Source: Halalkalibacter hemicellulosilyticusJCM 9152
GTDB lineage: Bacteria > Bacillota > Bacilli > Bacillales > Bacillaceae_D
Direction of reading: 5' to 3'
Assembly: GCF_000513115.1 (NCBI RefSeq)
Contig: NZ_BAUU01000004.1
Coordinates: forward strand, 1-64,000
DNA: 64,000 nucleotides
Shown: one piece after another, positions 1 to 8,044 of the stretch
Numbering within the stretch: the first letter of the stretch is position 1
Layout of the letters: each line of letters begins with the position of its first letter
The notes under the pieces: generated by a model
What the model was told of the DNA's origin: nothing
The model's input: the letters and a program-made list of their open reading frames with translations, nothing else
Database searches by the model: none
Program-made: the position numbers and the translations under genes

Positions 1-2
1 CT

Positions 3-193
3 AAATTTCCTTATATTAGATATGGATTTTATTTGAAAACGGGTGGAATTATGAGTGCATGGTAGGAGGAGACGTAACCCTAGAAAGTCTCCTGCTATCT
101 GATTACTTACTTATTAAAAGCCATTCAATTGAAAAAGCAAAAGTCGTATTAGAGAATGAAGGTCACATTTTAGCGATCAAAAAAAATTATTAG
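3..193 (+). pseudogene. 3' remnant of an unrecognised gene, frame-broken
   Basis: Two frames look coding in turn. Bases 3-62 read KFPYIRYGFYLKTGGIMSAW and stop. The frame of an ATG at 59 then continues to TAG at 191-193, with a plausible end (SIEKAKVVLENEGHILAI). This suggests one gene entering from the left that suffered a frame change near base 60. The family was not recognised. A short gene starting at 59 is possible but has no convincing ribosome site of its own. Confidence 0.3.
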
Positions 194-272
194 ACAAACG
201 GATGCGATAGTTGAATAAGTTTGGACGCTTCGTTTATTGCGCTAAGTAGGCAATCTCAATAAGTGAAAGGGA

Positions 273-301
273 GCGATGATCCATGAAGGATTATCGTTTT
301 T
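273..301 (+). terminator. intrinsic terminator
   Basis: CGATGATCC and GGATTATCG pair with one G-U pair around a short loop, and TTTTT follows. It would end transcription coming from the gene remnant at the left edge. Confidence 0.5.
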
Positions 302-376
302 AATATTGAATTAAGTGTATTAACGTAGAAAATGAGGTCAGATCGGCATTAGTTTTTTATACAAGGGGGATGTAGA

Positions 377-772
377 TTGACTTATTTAAAAAGGTTATTT
401 TTGTGGATTTTCCTTTTATTTATTTCCGCATGGTTATTAGAACAATCACAGGGATGGAAAAACACCTCATTTTTCCCTACAACACCATTTTTACATATAT
501 TATCCATTGTAACGCCAATAACTGTGCTGATAGCATTTGGAATTTTACTAGGAAATAAACACTTAATGAAAGAAATTAAAGCAGAAGGGAGGTGGAGGAT
601 GAATCTCCCCAAGCTGATTATACTTGGTATATTTCCATTTCTAATCGTTAGTCTACTAGGGTTATTCTATGAACAACTCCATAGTAGCATAGATTTATAT
701 ATGTTAGAAATTTTAGCCTTAATTTTATGTGGCTACTATATTTCTCATAGTATATATAAAGTGAAAACTTAA
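377..772 (+). CDS. small integral membrane protein, unknown function
   Basis: A 131-residue hydrophobic protein starting at TTG, with GGGGGA seven bases upstream. Four likely membrane segments are visible, near residues 5-22, 40-58, 77-97 and 105-122, with a basic loop [10 protein letters not shown] around residues 66-75. No catalytic motif or family was recognised. It lies just before the paiB-like gene on the same strand with a gap of about 40 bases, so they may be co-transcribed, though no functional link can be read. Confidence 0.6.
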   Translation: MTYLKRLFLWIFLLFISAWLLEQSQGWKNTSFFPTTPFLHILSIVTPITVLIAFGILLGNKHLMKEIKAEGRWRMNLPKLIILGIFPFLIVSLLGLFYEQLHSSIDLYMLEILALILCGYYISHSIYKVKT

Positions 773-812
773 TGATCGTATAGTGAGAAAAAGAAAGATA
801 GGAGAAACAATC

Positions 813-1421
813 ATGTATATCCCTTCACATTTTAAAGTTACAGATGAAAAAATAGTTTACGACATTATGAAAGAAAATAGTTTTGCGACTCTTTGTTCTC
901 AACACAATGGAATGCCATTTGCAACTCATTTACCGTTGATTTTGAATAAGGAGAATACATATTTATATGGGCACTTTGCTCGCTCGAATCCTCAGTGGAA
1001 AGATATCAACAATCAAACGGTTCTAGCTATTTTCCATGGTCCACATTGTTATATCTCACCATCATGGTATGAAACGAAAAAAGCAGTGCCAACATGGAAT
1101 TACGTGACAGCTCATGTTTATGGAGAAGTCGAGCTGTTAGGTGAAGATGAGTTAATGGGCTCCTTACATGAAATGGTACTGAAATATGAAACCCCTGATA
1201 GTTCATACAGATTACAGGATGTAGATGCTGAGTTTCTCGATGGAATGAGCAAAGGAGTTCAAGGCTTCAAAATAAAAATCAATAAGATAGAAGGAAAAGC
1301 TAAGTTAAGTCAAAATCATTCATTGCAGCGACAAGAACTAGTGATTCATCAACTAGAACAAATTCCAAATACAGATGAGCAAGAGATTGCCTTATTAATG
1401 AAGGCAAATATAAAGAAATAA
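813..1421 (+). CDS. paiB: PaiB-type FMN-binding negative transcriptional regulator
   Basis: About 202 residues, the usual PaiB length. It has the split-barrel flavin-binding fold pattern: [11 protein letters not shown] at the N-terminus, then [16 protein letters not shown] and a central NPQWKD / [12 protein letters not shown] block, which is the family signature. ATG 813 is preferred over an upstream GTG at 783 because AGGAG lies about 10 bases before it. In Bacillus PaiB is linked to repression of sporulation and protease genes and often pairs with the PaiA acetyltransferase, which is not seen here. The role is inferred from the family. Confidence 0.85.
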   Translation: MYIPSHFKVTDEKIVYDIMKENSFATLCSQHNGMPFATHLPLILNKENTYLYGHFARSNPQWKDINNQTVLAIFHGPHCYISPSWYETKKAVPTWNYVTAHVYGEVELLGEDELMGSLHEMVLKYETPDSSYRLQDVDAEFLDGMSKGVQGFKIKINKIEGKAKLSQNHSLQRQELVIHQLEQIPNTDEQEIALLMKANIKK

Positions 1422-1699
1422 TTGTTCAATGTTGCTTGCACTTACAGGTGCTTAGTGGATGAATGTAGTTGTCGTCCCTTCTTGCGCCAATGGGATAGGT
1501 TAGTGAACAAGCAAAACGACGGGGCAAAAATATTGATCTACTCGTTTTATACGATCGAGAAGATGACGTTTCAACTTTATACAATATTTCCAATCTGCCA
1601 GTAACCCTTATCATTGATCAAAACTTTACATTGGTCAAATCCATTAAAGGTGAAGTCAATACAAACACTTTAATCGCTGAGATTGAAGAATTACTTTAA
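1422..1699 (+). pseudogene. decayed thioredoxin-like (TlpA/ResA-type) protein
   Basis: The frame ending at TAA 1697-1699 reads VSEQAKRRGKNIDLLVLYD, then YNISNLPVTLIID, then a C-terminal helix. This is the second half of a thioredoxin fold, with the cis-proline strand (LPVTLIID) and the following strand (FTLVKSIKG). The first half appears only in another frame, around a CxC-containing stretch near 1460-1475, so the two parts are separated by a frame change and a stop. No start or ribosome site is convincing. Most likely a broken redoxin gene. Confidence 0.45.
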
Positions 1700-1828
1700 A
1701 CATAACAAGACAAAATAATTGCATAACATAATTTGTATTTAAAATTATGATTGTGTTTTCCTTTTAATATAGGATCGAAAATGGAGCGGGAAATATGATA
1801 TGAAAAAGAGAAATGAAAGGGTGGTTGT

Positions 1829-2122
1829 TTGAAGTATGGAAAATGGTCAGCCATATTGAGTATCATTTGTGGAGTAGGGCTTCTCTCTTGTTATGTTTTT
1901 GCTTCAGACACTCCACAAGGATTAGAATATATAATATTGATAGTACTTTTTTATGGTTCGTTATTTTTAGGGATACTCAGTCTTATTTATACGGTCATTG
2001 CTTACTATAAAAAGGAAAAAGGGTTCGTAAAAAACGTAGCACCTATTGTGATTAGTTTCATTCTGTTAGTGTATCTTTTGGTATTTATTTTAATGGTGAT
2101 TGGATTAACGTCTGGTCCTTAA
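1829..2122 (+). CDS. small membrane protein, DUF4190-like
   Basis: A 97-residue protein starting at TTG, with GAAAGGG about eight bases upstream. It contains three hydrophobic segments (around residues 6-24, 34-58 and 68-92) with the short basic stretch YYKKEKGFVKN between the last two. The arrangement GKWSAILSIICGV followed by a GILSLIYTVIAY segment resembles small DUF4190-type Bacillus membrane proteins. No enzymatic motif is present. It stands alone. Confidence 0.6.
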   Translation: MKYGKWSAILSIICGVGLLSCYVFASDTPQGLEYIILIVLFYGSLFLGILSLIYTVIAYYKKEKGFVKNVAPIVISFILLVYLLVFILMVIGLTSGP

Positions 2123-2210
2123 TTAAGATGACACTAAATAGTATTTGCTAAATCTAAATAATGGGATTAGGATGTGTTTGAGAAGAGAAGTCACTGTATG
2201 AAGTATCATT

Positions 2211-2238
2211 TTGGACACATGCGTAGAAATGATATGAT
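2211..2238 (+). promoter_or_regulatory. sigma-A promoter of the YdbC-like gene
   Basis: TTGGAC at 2211-2216, a 16-base spacer and TATGAT at 2233-2238. It lies 24 bases before the ATG of the PC4-like gene, leaving room for its AGGAGG site. Confidence 0.5.
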
Positions 2239-2262
2239 TAGAATAATAGGAGGGTATTACGT

Positions 2263-2478
2263 ATGGCTGAATTAAAATTCGAAATTACAGAACACATTGC
2301 GGTATTGTCTGAATCTCCGAAAGGCTGGACGAAAGAATTGAATCTCATTAGCTGGAACGGCCGTGAGCCGAAGTATGACATTCGTGACTGGGCTCCGAAC
2401 CATGAGAAGATGGGCAAAGGGGTTACCATTTCAAAGGAAGAAATGGAAAAGCTGAAAGAGGCTTTACAAAAGGTGTAG
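2263..2478 (+). CDS. YdbC-like PC4 (transcriptional coactivator p15) domain protein
   Basis: 71 residues, full length for the family. It starts at ATG with AGGAGGG eight bases upstream. The sequence MAELKFEITEHIAVLSES, then GWTKELNLISWNGREPKYDIRDWAPNHEKMGKG and a C-terminal helix matches the Bacillus YdbC family, which has the PC4 fold binding single-stranded DNA. The conserved core is W-N-G-R-x-P-K-Y-D-I-R-x-W. Such proteins probably act in DNA metabolism or transcription. The gene is monocistronic behind its own promoter. Confidence 0.85.
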   Translation: MAELKFEITEHIAVLSESPKGWTKELNLISWNGREPKYDIRDWAPNHEKMGKGVTISKEEMEKLKEALQKV

Positions 2479-2801
2479 GGAAAAAGGCATAATTAATTGA
2501 TAAGAGTAACTTCATTAAAAAGTTGCTCTTAAAGGTTACTAAATTTGGAAAAAACATTCACAACAAAAAGCAAAACGAATAGGCATATTAGCAATGTGAT
2601 CAAAAGAGACATTAATACGTATTATCACTTACTCAAAATGGGCTTATATCAAGGATATGATATTTTCAACTAGAAAAAGGGAAATACCTTACCTACTAAT
2701 CTAACCTAATAAAGAGGTAACATTCTCAAATAACCAAGAATCCAGGGGACAAATTACAAAATATGAATTTTCAGATAGAGTTGATAGTGATTAAAAAGTT
2801 A
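2479..2801. other. intergenic stretch with a possible short coding remnant
   Basis: A frame starting at TTG 2545 and ending at TAG 2671-2673 encodes 42 residues with natural-looking composition (HISNVIKRDINTYYHLLKMG), but lacks a ribosome site, so it is most likely a remnant. A weak hairpin (AAGAGTAAC with GTTGCTCTT at 2502-2530) has no T-run. Nothing else was recognised. Confidence 0.3.
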
Positions 2802-2831
2802 TTGACATTTTGAGAAATTATAAATTAATAT
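2802..2831 (+). promoter_or_regulatory. promoter of the fructan hydrolase gene
   Basis: TTGACA at 2802-2807, followed about 18 bases later by TAATAT at 2826-2831. The operator begins three bases downstream, so a bound repressor would sit over the transcription start. The leader to the ATG at 3078 is about 240 bases. Confidence 0.5.
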
Positions 2832-2833
2832 GT

Positions 2834-2850
2834 ATGTAACCGGTTGACAT
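2834..2850 (+). promoter_or_regulatory. LacI-family operator, copy 1
   Basis: ATGTAACCGGTTGACAT, an interrupted palindrome centred on ACCGGT. The same 17-bp word recurs with few changes at 6379, 7800 and 7817, each time before a gene of the fructan locus. The repressor at 6664-7647 is the obvious candidate to bind it. Confidence 0.7.
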
Positions 2851-2892
2851 ATGTTTTTAATAACATCATGTCTTTTATTTTTTTGTGTAAGT

Positions 2893-2908
2893 TTGGAAGC
2901 GCTAACAA
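2893..2908 (+). promoter_or_regulatory. cre box (CcpA site)
   Basis: TTGGAAGCGCTAACAA fits the consensus WTGNAANCGNWNNCWW at every fixed position. It lies in the leader about 60 bases after the promoter, a position typical of CcpA roadblock repression. It implies catabolite repression of the hydrolase by preferred sugars. Confidence 0.65.
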
Positions 2909-3077
2909 ACTATAAAAAGTTTTAACTCAACATTACTAAAGTAGAAACGAAAATTTTCAAAGGTTGCCTTTACTGATTAAATATTTTGATCTAGATAAAC
3001 GATATTCACTTTTATGAATATGTGAAGCAGCCTTTAATCATTGTTGGTAGTAGTTAAAATTAATAGGAGGTTAGTTC

Positions 3078-6000
3078 ATGCATAGGAAGAATCGATATTT
3101 AAGAGTATCAATGCTAATCTTTGTATTTACTTTATTTGTTAGCGGGACGGTAATAATAAGTGCAGAAGACGAAGATTCTATATCAAATATAGGAGGAAAT
3201 AATGGGAGTATGCTAGTAGAGTCGAAGGATTATTATACAGAGTTGTATCGTCCACAATTTCACTTTTCTACACCAACAGGAAGGCTAGCTGATCCAAATG
3301 GGCTCGTATATTTTGAAGGTGAATACCATTTATTTCATCAAAAGATGGGAACATGGGCTCATGCCGTTAGTCAGGACCTTATTCATTGGGAGCACCTTCC
3401 AATAGCTTTGGAGCATGATGAATTAGGTCAGGCTCTATCTGGAAGTGCTGTAGTAGACTGGAACGATACGAGCGGTTTTTTTGCTGGAGAAGCAGGAATG
3501 GTAGCTATTTATACAAGTACTCATGGTGGAGAAGCACAAAGTATTGCCTACAGCAAAGACAATGGAAGAACGTGGGAGCGTTATGCTGGAAATCCTATAA
3601 TTGAAAACCCTGGAATAAAAGATTTCCGTGATCCTAAAGTTTTTTGGCATGATGAGACAGAAAAATGGGTGATGGTTGTTAGCACTGATAAAAGTGTAGC
3701 CATTTATAACTCACCTAACTTGATCGAGTGGGAATATCAAAGTAGCTTTGGAGATGATCAAGGTTCACAAGTTGCAGTATGGGAATGTCCAGATTTGTTT
3801 AAGTTGCCAGTTGATGGTGATAAGAATAATCAAAAATGGGTATTACATGTGAGCATTGGCGATAATCATGTTACGGATGGCTCGACAGCACAATACTTTG
3901 TTGGAGAATTTGACGGATATGAATTTACGAACATAAATTCAGCTGACGAAGTATTATTTACTGACTTTGGACAGGACTTTTATGCAGCTCAGTCTTTTAA
4001 TAATATTTCTGCTGCTGATGGCCGACGGATATGGTTAGGATGGATGGCGAATTGGCGTTACCCCTATCAATCTCCAACATTTCCATGGATGGGCGCTATG
4101 TCTATTCCAAGGGAATTGTCATTAAGGACAGTTGAAGATGATAGCATTCGTTTATTCCAGGAACCAATTAGTGAAATAGAAAGCCTACGGGCAACAAAAC
4201 ACATGATAGACCCATTTATACTTGAGGGTGAGCATTTAATCAAAGATTTTTCAGGGACAACATATGAATTTGAAATAGTTATTGCGTACGATGATGTTGA
4301 TGAGTTTGGGATTCGTCTAAGACAGTCTGAAGAAAACGAAACAGTTGTCGGAGTTGATGTAAACTCACAAACCATTTTCCTTGATCGTACCAATGCAGGA
4401 CTTGAAACATTAATTGATCGAAATGGAGACACTTTTCAATTTGGAAAACGCTTTGAAACGGATTACCCGACTGACATAAAACAAATAAAACTAAGAGGAT
4501 TAGTAGATGATTCTTCGGTAGAACTATTTATCGATGATGGTGAGTATGTTTTTACAAATCTTATATACACAAAACCAACAAATAGAGGAATTGAGCTATA
4601 TTCACATGGTGGTAAGGTGGAAGTTATCTCACTCGACTTTTACCATCTAGATTCGATATGGAGAGAGTCGCCGGCAGATAGAGAAATAGAACGAATCGTT
4701 GTTAGTGAGGAAGAAGTTGTTTTAGAAATAGGAGAACTTACTGAAGTGATTGCTCATGCTAAGCCGGATTGGTTAAATACATTAAACTCTTTTGATTGGG
4801 AGGTTGCAGAAGCAAATCTAATTGACTTGAAAGCAATTGATGAGACAACTGTTTCTATTACTGGACTAGAAATGGGTACAACCTCAGTTACAGTAAGCGA
4901 TCCAAATAGTGGTATTTCCAAAGATATTATTGTAAGAGTGGTAGAGGATAGAACCTCTAAGTATATTAACGGTTGGGGGCCATCTCCTTTAACGGGAGTT
5001 TCTTCTGGGAACTGGGATATATTCGATAAGACCAGTTTAAGTAGTCATATTGAATTCAGTCCTGAGTGGAAAGAGATTTTTAGAGAGGAAGTTCTTACTA
5101 CTGACTTTAGAGTTTTTACTGATATACAATGGATTGACCAAGGCGATGAAGGCTTTCCGAAATATGGAGTTACTATTCAAGACAAAGAAGGAACAATGGT
5201 CTCAGCCTTTTTCAACGTGGATATTAATCAGCTTGAAACATTTGCAAGAAACCACCACCAAGATTTCGGTTGGGAAGGCGTTGATTTACCAGCAGGTACG
5301 GATCTTCAAGAAGCATCAACGCTAAAAGTAGAGAAAGAAGGTGACATCTTTACTTTTTATATAAATGGTGAACAAATGTATGAAAGAATAGTCGAAATGA
5401 AAGGTGACATGAGTGTAGGTCTGATAAATGAAAATACAAAAGCTGAATTCCATAATTTTAAAGTTGAAAAACTATCGGATCCTATATTCGATCATGAAAT
5501 CGATGTAACGGATTTAAAAAAATTAATAAATTCCGCAAAAGGAATTACAAATAAGGGTGTAACGGAAGCCTCATTTCAAAGATTGCAAGAGGCCATTAAA
5601 AGAGCAATTGAAGATCTTGAGACTATCACTACCGATGAAGAGTTGTTAATTGCTATTGAACGGTTACAAGAAAGTATTAATGATTTACAATTAAAGGAAT
5701 CAGCCCCTGTCCCCATAAAAAAAGAGATTGATGTAAGTGATTTGGAAGAATTAATAGAAAGAGCCATAAAGTTAACAAATAAAAGTATGACAGAAGAATC
5801 TTATCAAGTACTACAAGCTGCTATAAATAGTGCAATGGAAAAGCTTGAAAATATATATTCAAAAGATGAATTAAATACAGCGATAAGTGAATTACAAGCA
5901 GCGATATCGGAGGTTGAATTCTATCTTCATGAAACGAAATCACAAGAAGGGGTTGATGAGGTACTATCCGACAGCGATAAATTACCGAATACAAGTACTG

Positions 6001-6092
6001 TTTTGTTTAACTTTTTATTGCTGGGAATGGTATTGGTCACAATCGGTGGAACGGTAATGTATCGTTATAGAAAGAGAGAAAATGAAAGCTAA
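3078..6092 (+). CDS. secreted, cell-wall-anchored GH32 fructan hydrolase (levanase/inulinase type)
   Basis: 1004 residues. A signal peptide ends near ISA-ED (residue 29). The GH32 five-blade domain spans about 58-370: ADPNG with nucleophile D72, RDP at 184-186 and acid/base E236 in WECPD. A GH32 C-terminal beta-sandwich follows, ending near residue 530. Then come an Ig-like stretch (about 545-620), a second levanase-type sandwich (about 635-800), two FIVAR repeats (about 806-870 and 881-946), the sorting motif LPNTS at 969-973, a membrane helix and a basic tail. It should hydrolyse extracellular levan or inulin at the cell surface. Oddity: compared with the cytoplasmic GH32 nearby, the loop holding WGPMHWG is missing (HLFHQKMGTWAHAVS), and WMNDPNG is RLADPNG. 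AGGAGG lies eight bases before the ATG; operator and cre lie upstream. Endo or exo action and exact substrate cannot be read. Confidence 0.88.
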   Translation: MHRKNRYLRVSMLIFVFTLFVSGTVIISAEDEDSISNIGGNNGSMLVESKDYYTELYRPQFHFSTPTGRLADPNGLVYFEGEYHLFHQKMGTWAHAVSQDLIHWEHLPIALEHDELGQALSGSAVVDWNDTSGFFAGEAGMVAIYTSTHGGEAQSIAYSKDNGRTWERYAGNPIIENPGIKDFRDPKVFWHDETEKWVMVVSTDKSVAIYNSPNLIEWEYQSSFGDDQGSQVAVWECPDLFKLPVDGDKNNQKWVLHVSIGDNHVTDGSTAQYFVGEFDGYEFTNINSADEVLFTDFGQDFYAAQSFNNISAADGRRIWLGWMANWRYPYQSPTFPWMGAMSIPRELSLRTVEDDSIRLFQEPISEIESLRATKHMIDPFILEGEHLIKDFSGTTYEFEIVIAYDDVDEFGIRLRQSEENETVVGVDVNSQTIFLDRTNAGLETLIDRNGDTFQFGKRFETDYPTDIKQIKLRGLVDDSSVELFIDDGEYVFTNLIYTKPTNRGIELYSHGGKVEVISLDFYHLDSIWRESPADREIERIVVSEEEVVLEIGELTEVIAHAKPDWLNTLNSFDWEVAEANLIDLKAIDETTVSITGLEMGTTSVTVSDPNSGISKDIIVRVVEDRTSKYINGWGPSPLTGVSSGNWDIFDKTSLSSHIEFSPEWKEIFREEVLTTDFRVFTDIQWIDQGDEGFPKYGVTIQDKEGTMVSAFFNVDINQLETFARNHHQDFGWEGVDLPAGTDLQEASTLKVEKEGDIFTFYINGEQMYERIVEMKGDMSVGLINENTKAEFHNFKVEKLSDPIFDHEIDVTDLKKLINSAKGITNKGVTEASFQRLQEAIKRAIEDLETITTDEELLIAIERLQESINDLQLKESAPVPIKKEIDVSDLEELIERAIKLTNKSMTEESYQVLQAAINSAMEKLENIYSKDELNTAISELQAAISEVEFYLHETKSQEGVDEVLSDSDKLPNTSTVLFNFLLLGMVLVTIGGTVMYRYRKRENES

Positions 6093-6122
6093 ATACGTAA
6101 GATGTACTCAGTGTTAAAGTGG

Positions 6123-6161
6123 CTGTCCGAAAGGGGTATTACCTTTTCGGGCAGTTTTTTT
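6123..6161 (+). terminator. intrinsic terminator after the fructan hydrolase
   Basis: CTGTCCGAAAGG and CCTTTTCGGGCAG form a strong stem with G-U pairs, followed by seven T. It separates the hydrolase from lacI. Confidence 0.75.
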
Positions 6162-6346
6162 AAAAGATAAGAAAGTATAACATACGAGGAAGACATGTGG
6201 GAAAAGCATAGAGGGTGTAGGCAAACTCAAAGGAGAGCGACGGCTACAGCGGTTTCGCACGCTGCTTTAAAGAAAAGACTGCTGTGCAACTTTTCTTAAG
6301 GTGCTTTTTTAATTAGAGCATTGTGAATGTTAGTAGATTTAAAATA
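6162..6346 (+). other. intergenic stretch with a second terminator-like hairpin
   Basis: AAGAAAAG at 6270-6277 pairs perfectly with CTTTTCTT at 6290-6297, extended by GCAC/GTGC at 6257-6260 and 6301-6304, and TTTTTT follows at 6305-6310. The preceding segment 6230-6265 is GC-rich with short inverted stretches (GCGACGGCTACAGCGG). This could be the 3' end of a small RNA or a decayed element. No riboswitch class was recognised. Confidence 0.35.
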
Positions 6347-6376
6347 TTGACAGAGGACAAAATTCTCATATACTAT
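6347..6376 (+). promoter_or_regulatory. promoter of the lacI gene of the fructan locus
   Basis: TTGACA at 6347-6352 with a TACTAT box at 6371-6376 (18-base spacer). The operator starts two bases after the -10, the same layout as at the hydrolase promoter, which implies autoregulation. The leader to the TTG start is about 280 bases. Confidence 0.5.
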
Positions 6377-6378
6377 AT

Positions 6379-6395
6379 ATGTTACCGGTTGACAT
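6379..6395 (+). promoter_or_regulatory. LacI-family operator, copy 2
   Basis: ATGTTACCGGTTGACAT differs from copy 1 at one base. It lies between the promoter and the gene for the presumed cognate repressor. Confidence 0.7.
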
Positions 6396-6663
6396 AAGGT
6401 GAATTAATTACGCTTCTAGTGATGCATACATATTGTTCTACAATTATCATTTTTACCATATCAAGGTATACTAATGCTATACTTATACTAATATCGTTGT
6501 CTGGTGATTTTATTTTATTCACCCGACTGGAGAGTGATTCTTTCGTTTTTAAATTGTAATGACATATAACAGAGATATATCATCAACAGCTGGATTTATA
6601 ATGGTTTTCACAAAAATACATGTGTTATTTGATAAATATTTGATGATGTTAGGAGAATGGAAG

Positions 6664-7647
6664 TTGAAACCGAAAATAAGTGATGTAGCAAAAAAAGCCG
6701 GTGTATCCAAAACAACAGTATCCCGAGTGCTTAATAACAGAGGTTATATTAGTGATAAAACGAAAGACCTCGTCTATAAAGCGATGGAGGAACTTCATTA
6801 TGTACCCAACGATTTAGCACGTTCGTTGTATAAAAAACGTTCTTATATCATTGGTTTAATTGTACCAACAACAAGTAATCCATTTTTTGGGGAATTAACT
6901 TTTCATATCGAAAATTTATGTGACGAATTAGGGTATAGAGTTTTATTATGTAATAGTTCTAATCGAAGTGATAAAGAGCAGAAGTATTGGGATATGTTAC
7001 TTAGAAATCAAGTCGATGGAGTGATTGTTATAACGTATAATCGAGGACTAATAAATTCAGATAATAAAAAGAATCCTGTTGTCGCAATCGATCATTATTT
7101 ATCTGATACGATTCCTGTCATTGGTTCTGATAATTATGAGGGAGGAAAACAGGCAACTGAATTATTAGTTTCAAAAAAATGCAAACAAATTATTCATATT
7201 CATGGACCAGACTCATTAGAAACACCAGCAAATTTACGTAAGCAAGCGTATGTTGATGTTATGAATTCATATAGCCGTACTCCTATCACCTATAGTGTGG
7301 AAAATGTACTTGATTCTAATAATCATATAAAAGTGATATCTACTTTATTTGATCAGCATCCTGATGTGGATGGTATCTTTGCAAGTGATGATTTATTAGC
7401 TGCGGCTGTGATTGTAGAAGCAAAAAAAAGAGAAATTTCAATACCTGATCAATTAAAAGTCATTGGTTACGATGGAACAGAGACAAGTAAAAGTCTCTTA
7501 CCTGAATTGTCAACGATCCAGCAGCCAATTGATCAAATAGCAAAAGTAGCGATTGATTCATTACTGAAAATGATAGAAAATGAGAACCATGATTTACAAT
7601 TAGAAACATGGTTGCCTATAAAATTAATAGAGGGACGTACGACTTAA
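6664..7647 (+). CDS. LacI-family transcriptional repressor of the fructan locus
   Basis: 327 residues, normal for LacI/GalR. The N-terminal helix-turn-helix and hinge read KISDVAKKAGVSKTTVSRVLNNRGYISDKT, followed by VPNDLARSL. A periplasmic-binding-protein-like effector domain (residues about 60-325) contains SYIIGLIVPTTSNPFF, GVIV, GSDNYEGG and GIFASDDLLA. The start is TTG 6664, chosen because AGGAG sits eight bases upstream and the domain begins immediately. An in-frame ATG at 6559 would add 35 non-homologous residues. By position and operator repeats it should repress the hydrolase, itself and the importer operon, released by a fructooligosaccharide or related inducer. The inducer is inferred. 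Confidence 0.88.
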   Translation: MKPKISDVAKKAGVSKTTVSRVLNNRGYISDKTKDLVYKAMEELHYVPNDLARSLYKKRSYIIGLIVPTTSNPFFGELTFHIENLCDELGYRVLLCNSSNRSDKEQKYWDMLLRNQVDGVIVITYNRGLINSDNKKNPVVAIDHYLSDTIPVIGSDNYEGGKQATELLVSKKCKQIIHIHGPDSLETPANLRKQAYVDVMNSYSRTPITYSVENVLDSNNHIKVISTLFDQHPDVDGIFASDDLLAAAVIVEAKKREISIPDQLKVIGYDGTETSKSLLPELSTIQQPIDQIAKVAIDSLLKMIENENHDLQLETWLPIKLIEGRTT

Positions 7648-7669
7648 AGTTAGCCATTGATTAGTCGAT

Positions 7670-7685
7670 TTGAAAGCGTTCTTAT
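7670..7685 (+). promoter_or_regulatory. possible cre box at the 3' end of lacI
   Basis: TTGAAAGCGTTCTTAT matches the cre consensus except for T in place of the conserved right-arm C. It lies between the lacI stop and its terminator, so any effect on the operon downstream would be indirect. Confidence 0.3.
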
Positions 7686-7704
7686 TCATTCTCTTTAAAA
7701 AGCG

Positions 7705-7754
7705 ACTCTTATCTTGAAAAGTTGTGACATTTTTCAAGATAAGAGTTTGTTTTT
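7705..7754 (+). terminator. strong intrinsic terminator after lacI
   Basis: A perfect 16-base stem (ACTCTTATCTTGAAAA at 7705-7720 with its complement at 7731-7746), a 10-base loop, and then TTGTTTTT. It isolates lacI from the importer operon. Confidence 0.85.
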
Positions 7755-7799
7755 ATTAAAGAGGAGAAGGGGCTATTCTTTGACGAAGATATGGACGTT

Positions 7800-7833
7800 A
7801 TGAAACCGGTTGACATATGGAACCGGATGACAT
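7800..7833 (+). promoter_or_regulatory. two adjoining LacI-family operators (copies 3 and 4)
   Basis: ATGAAACCGGTTGACAT at 7800-7816 is followed without a gap by ATGGAACCGGATGACAT at 7817-7833. The 17-base spacing is not an integral number of helical turns, so the two repressor dimers would sit on different faces. The pair overlaps the -35 and the whole spacer of the importer promoter, predicting tight repression. Confidence 0.72.
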
Positions 7834-7838
7834 ATAAT
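7810..7838 (+). promoter_or_regulatory. consensus sigma-A promoter of the importer operon
   Basis: TTGACA at 7810-7815, exactly 17 bases, then TATAAT at 7833-7838: a perfect consensus promoter. The -35 is formed by the right arm of operator copy 3, and the spacer is operator copy 4. Confidence 0.8.
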
Positions 7839-7905
7839 CTAACTGTGGAATTCATTCCATCATAAATGTAAGAAGAAAAGGAAAAGTCATTTAGTTATGT
7901 CATTT

Positions 7906-7921
7906 CAGAAAACGCTATCAT
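7906..7921 (+). promoter_or_regulatory. probable cre box in the importer operon leader
   Basis: CAGAAAACGCTATCAT matches WTGNAANCGNWNNCWW at the central AA-CG and the right arm but differs at the first two positions. It lies about 60 bases after the transcription start, as at the hydrolase gene. Confidence 0.4.
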
Positions 7922-8044
7922 TAGCTCTATGTAAAGGTTTTGAGTTTGTATACCTGTTCCTTGAAAGGGGTGTTTGTTGTCAGTTTAAGAATGGAAGTAA
8001 GTTTGATGGTTATTTTATGAAGAATGATAGACAGGGGGGGTTTT

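Noticed and set aside
382-612. Minus-strand open frame overlapping the first membrane protein
   Set aside because: No ribosome site; low-complexity shadow of a hydrophobic plus-strand gene.
6230-6310. Possible riboswitch between levanase and lacI
   Set aside because: No known aptamer consensus could be matched; only hairpins and a T-run are visible.
6559-6663. Longer N-terminus of the LacI regulator starting at ATG 6559
   Set aside because: The added residues are unrelated to LacI, whose domain begins exactly at TTG 6664 behind AGGAG.
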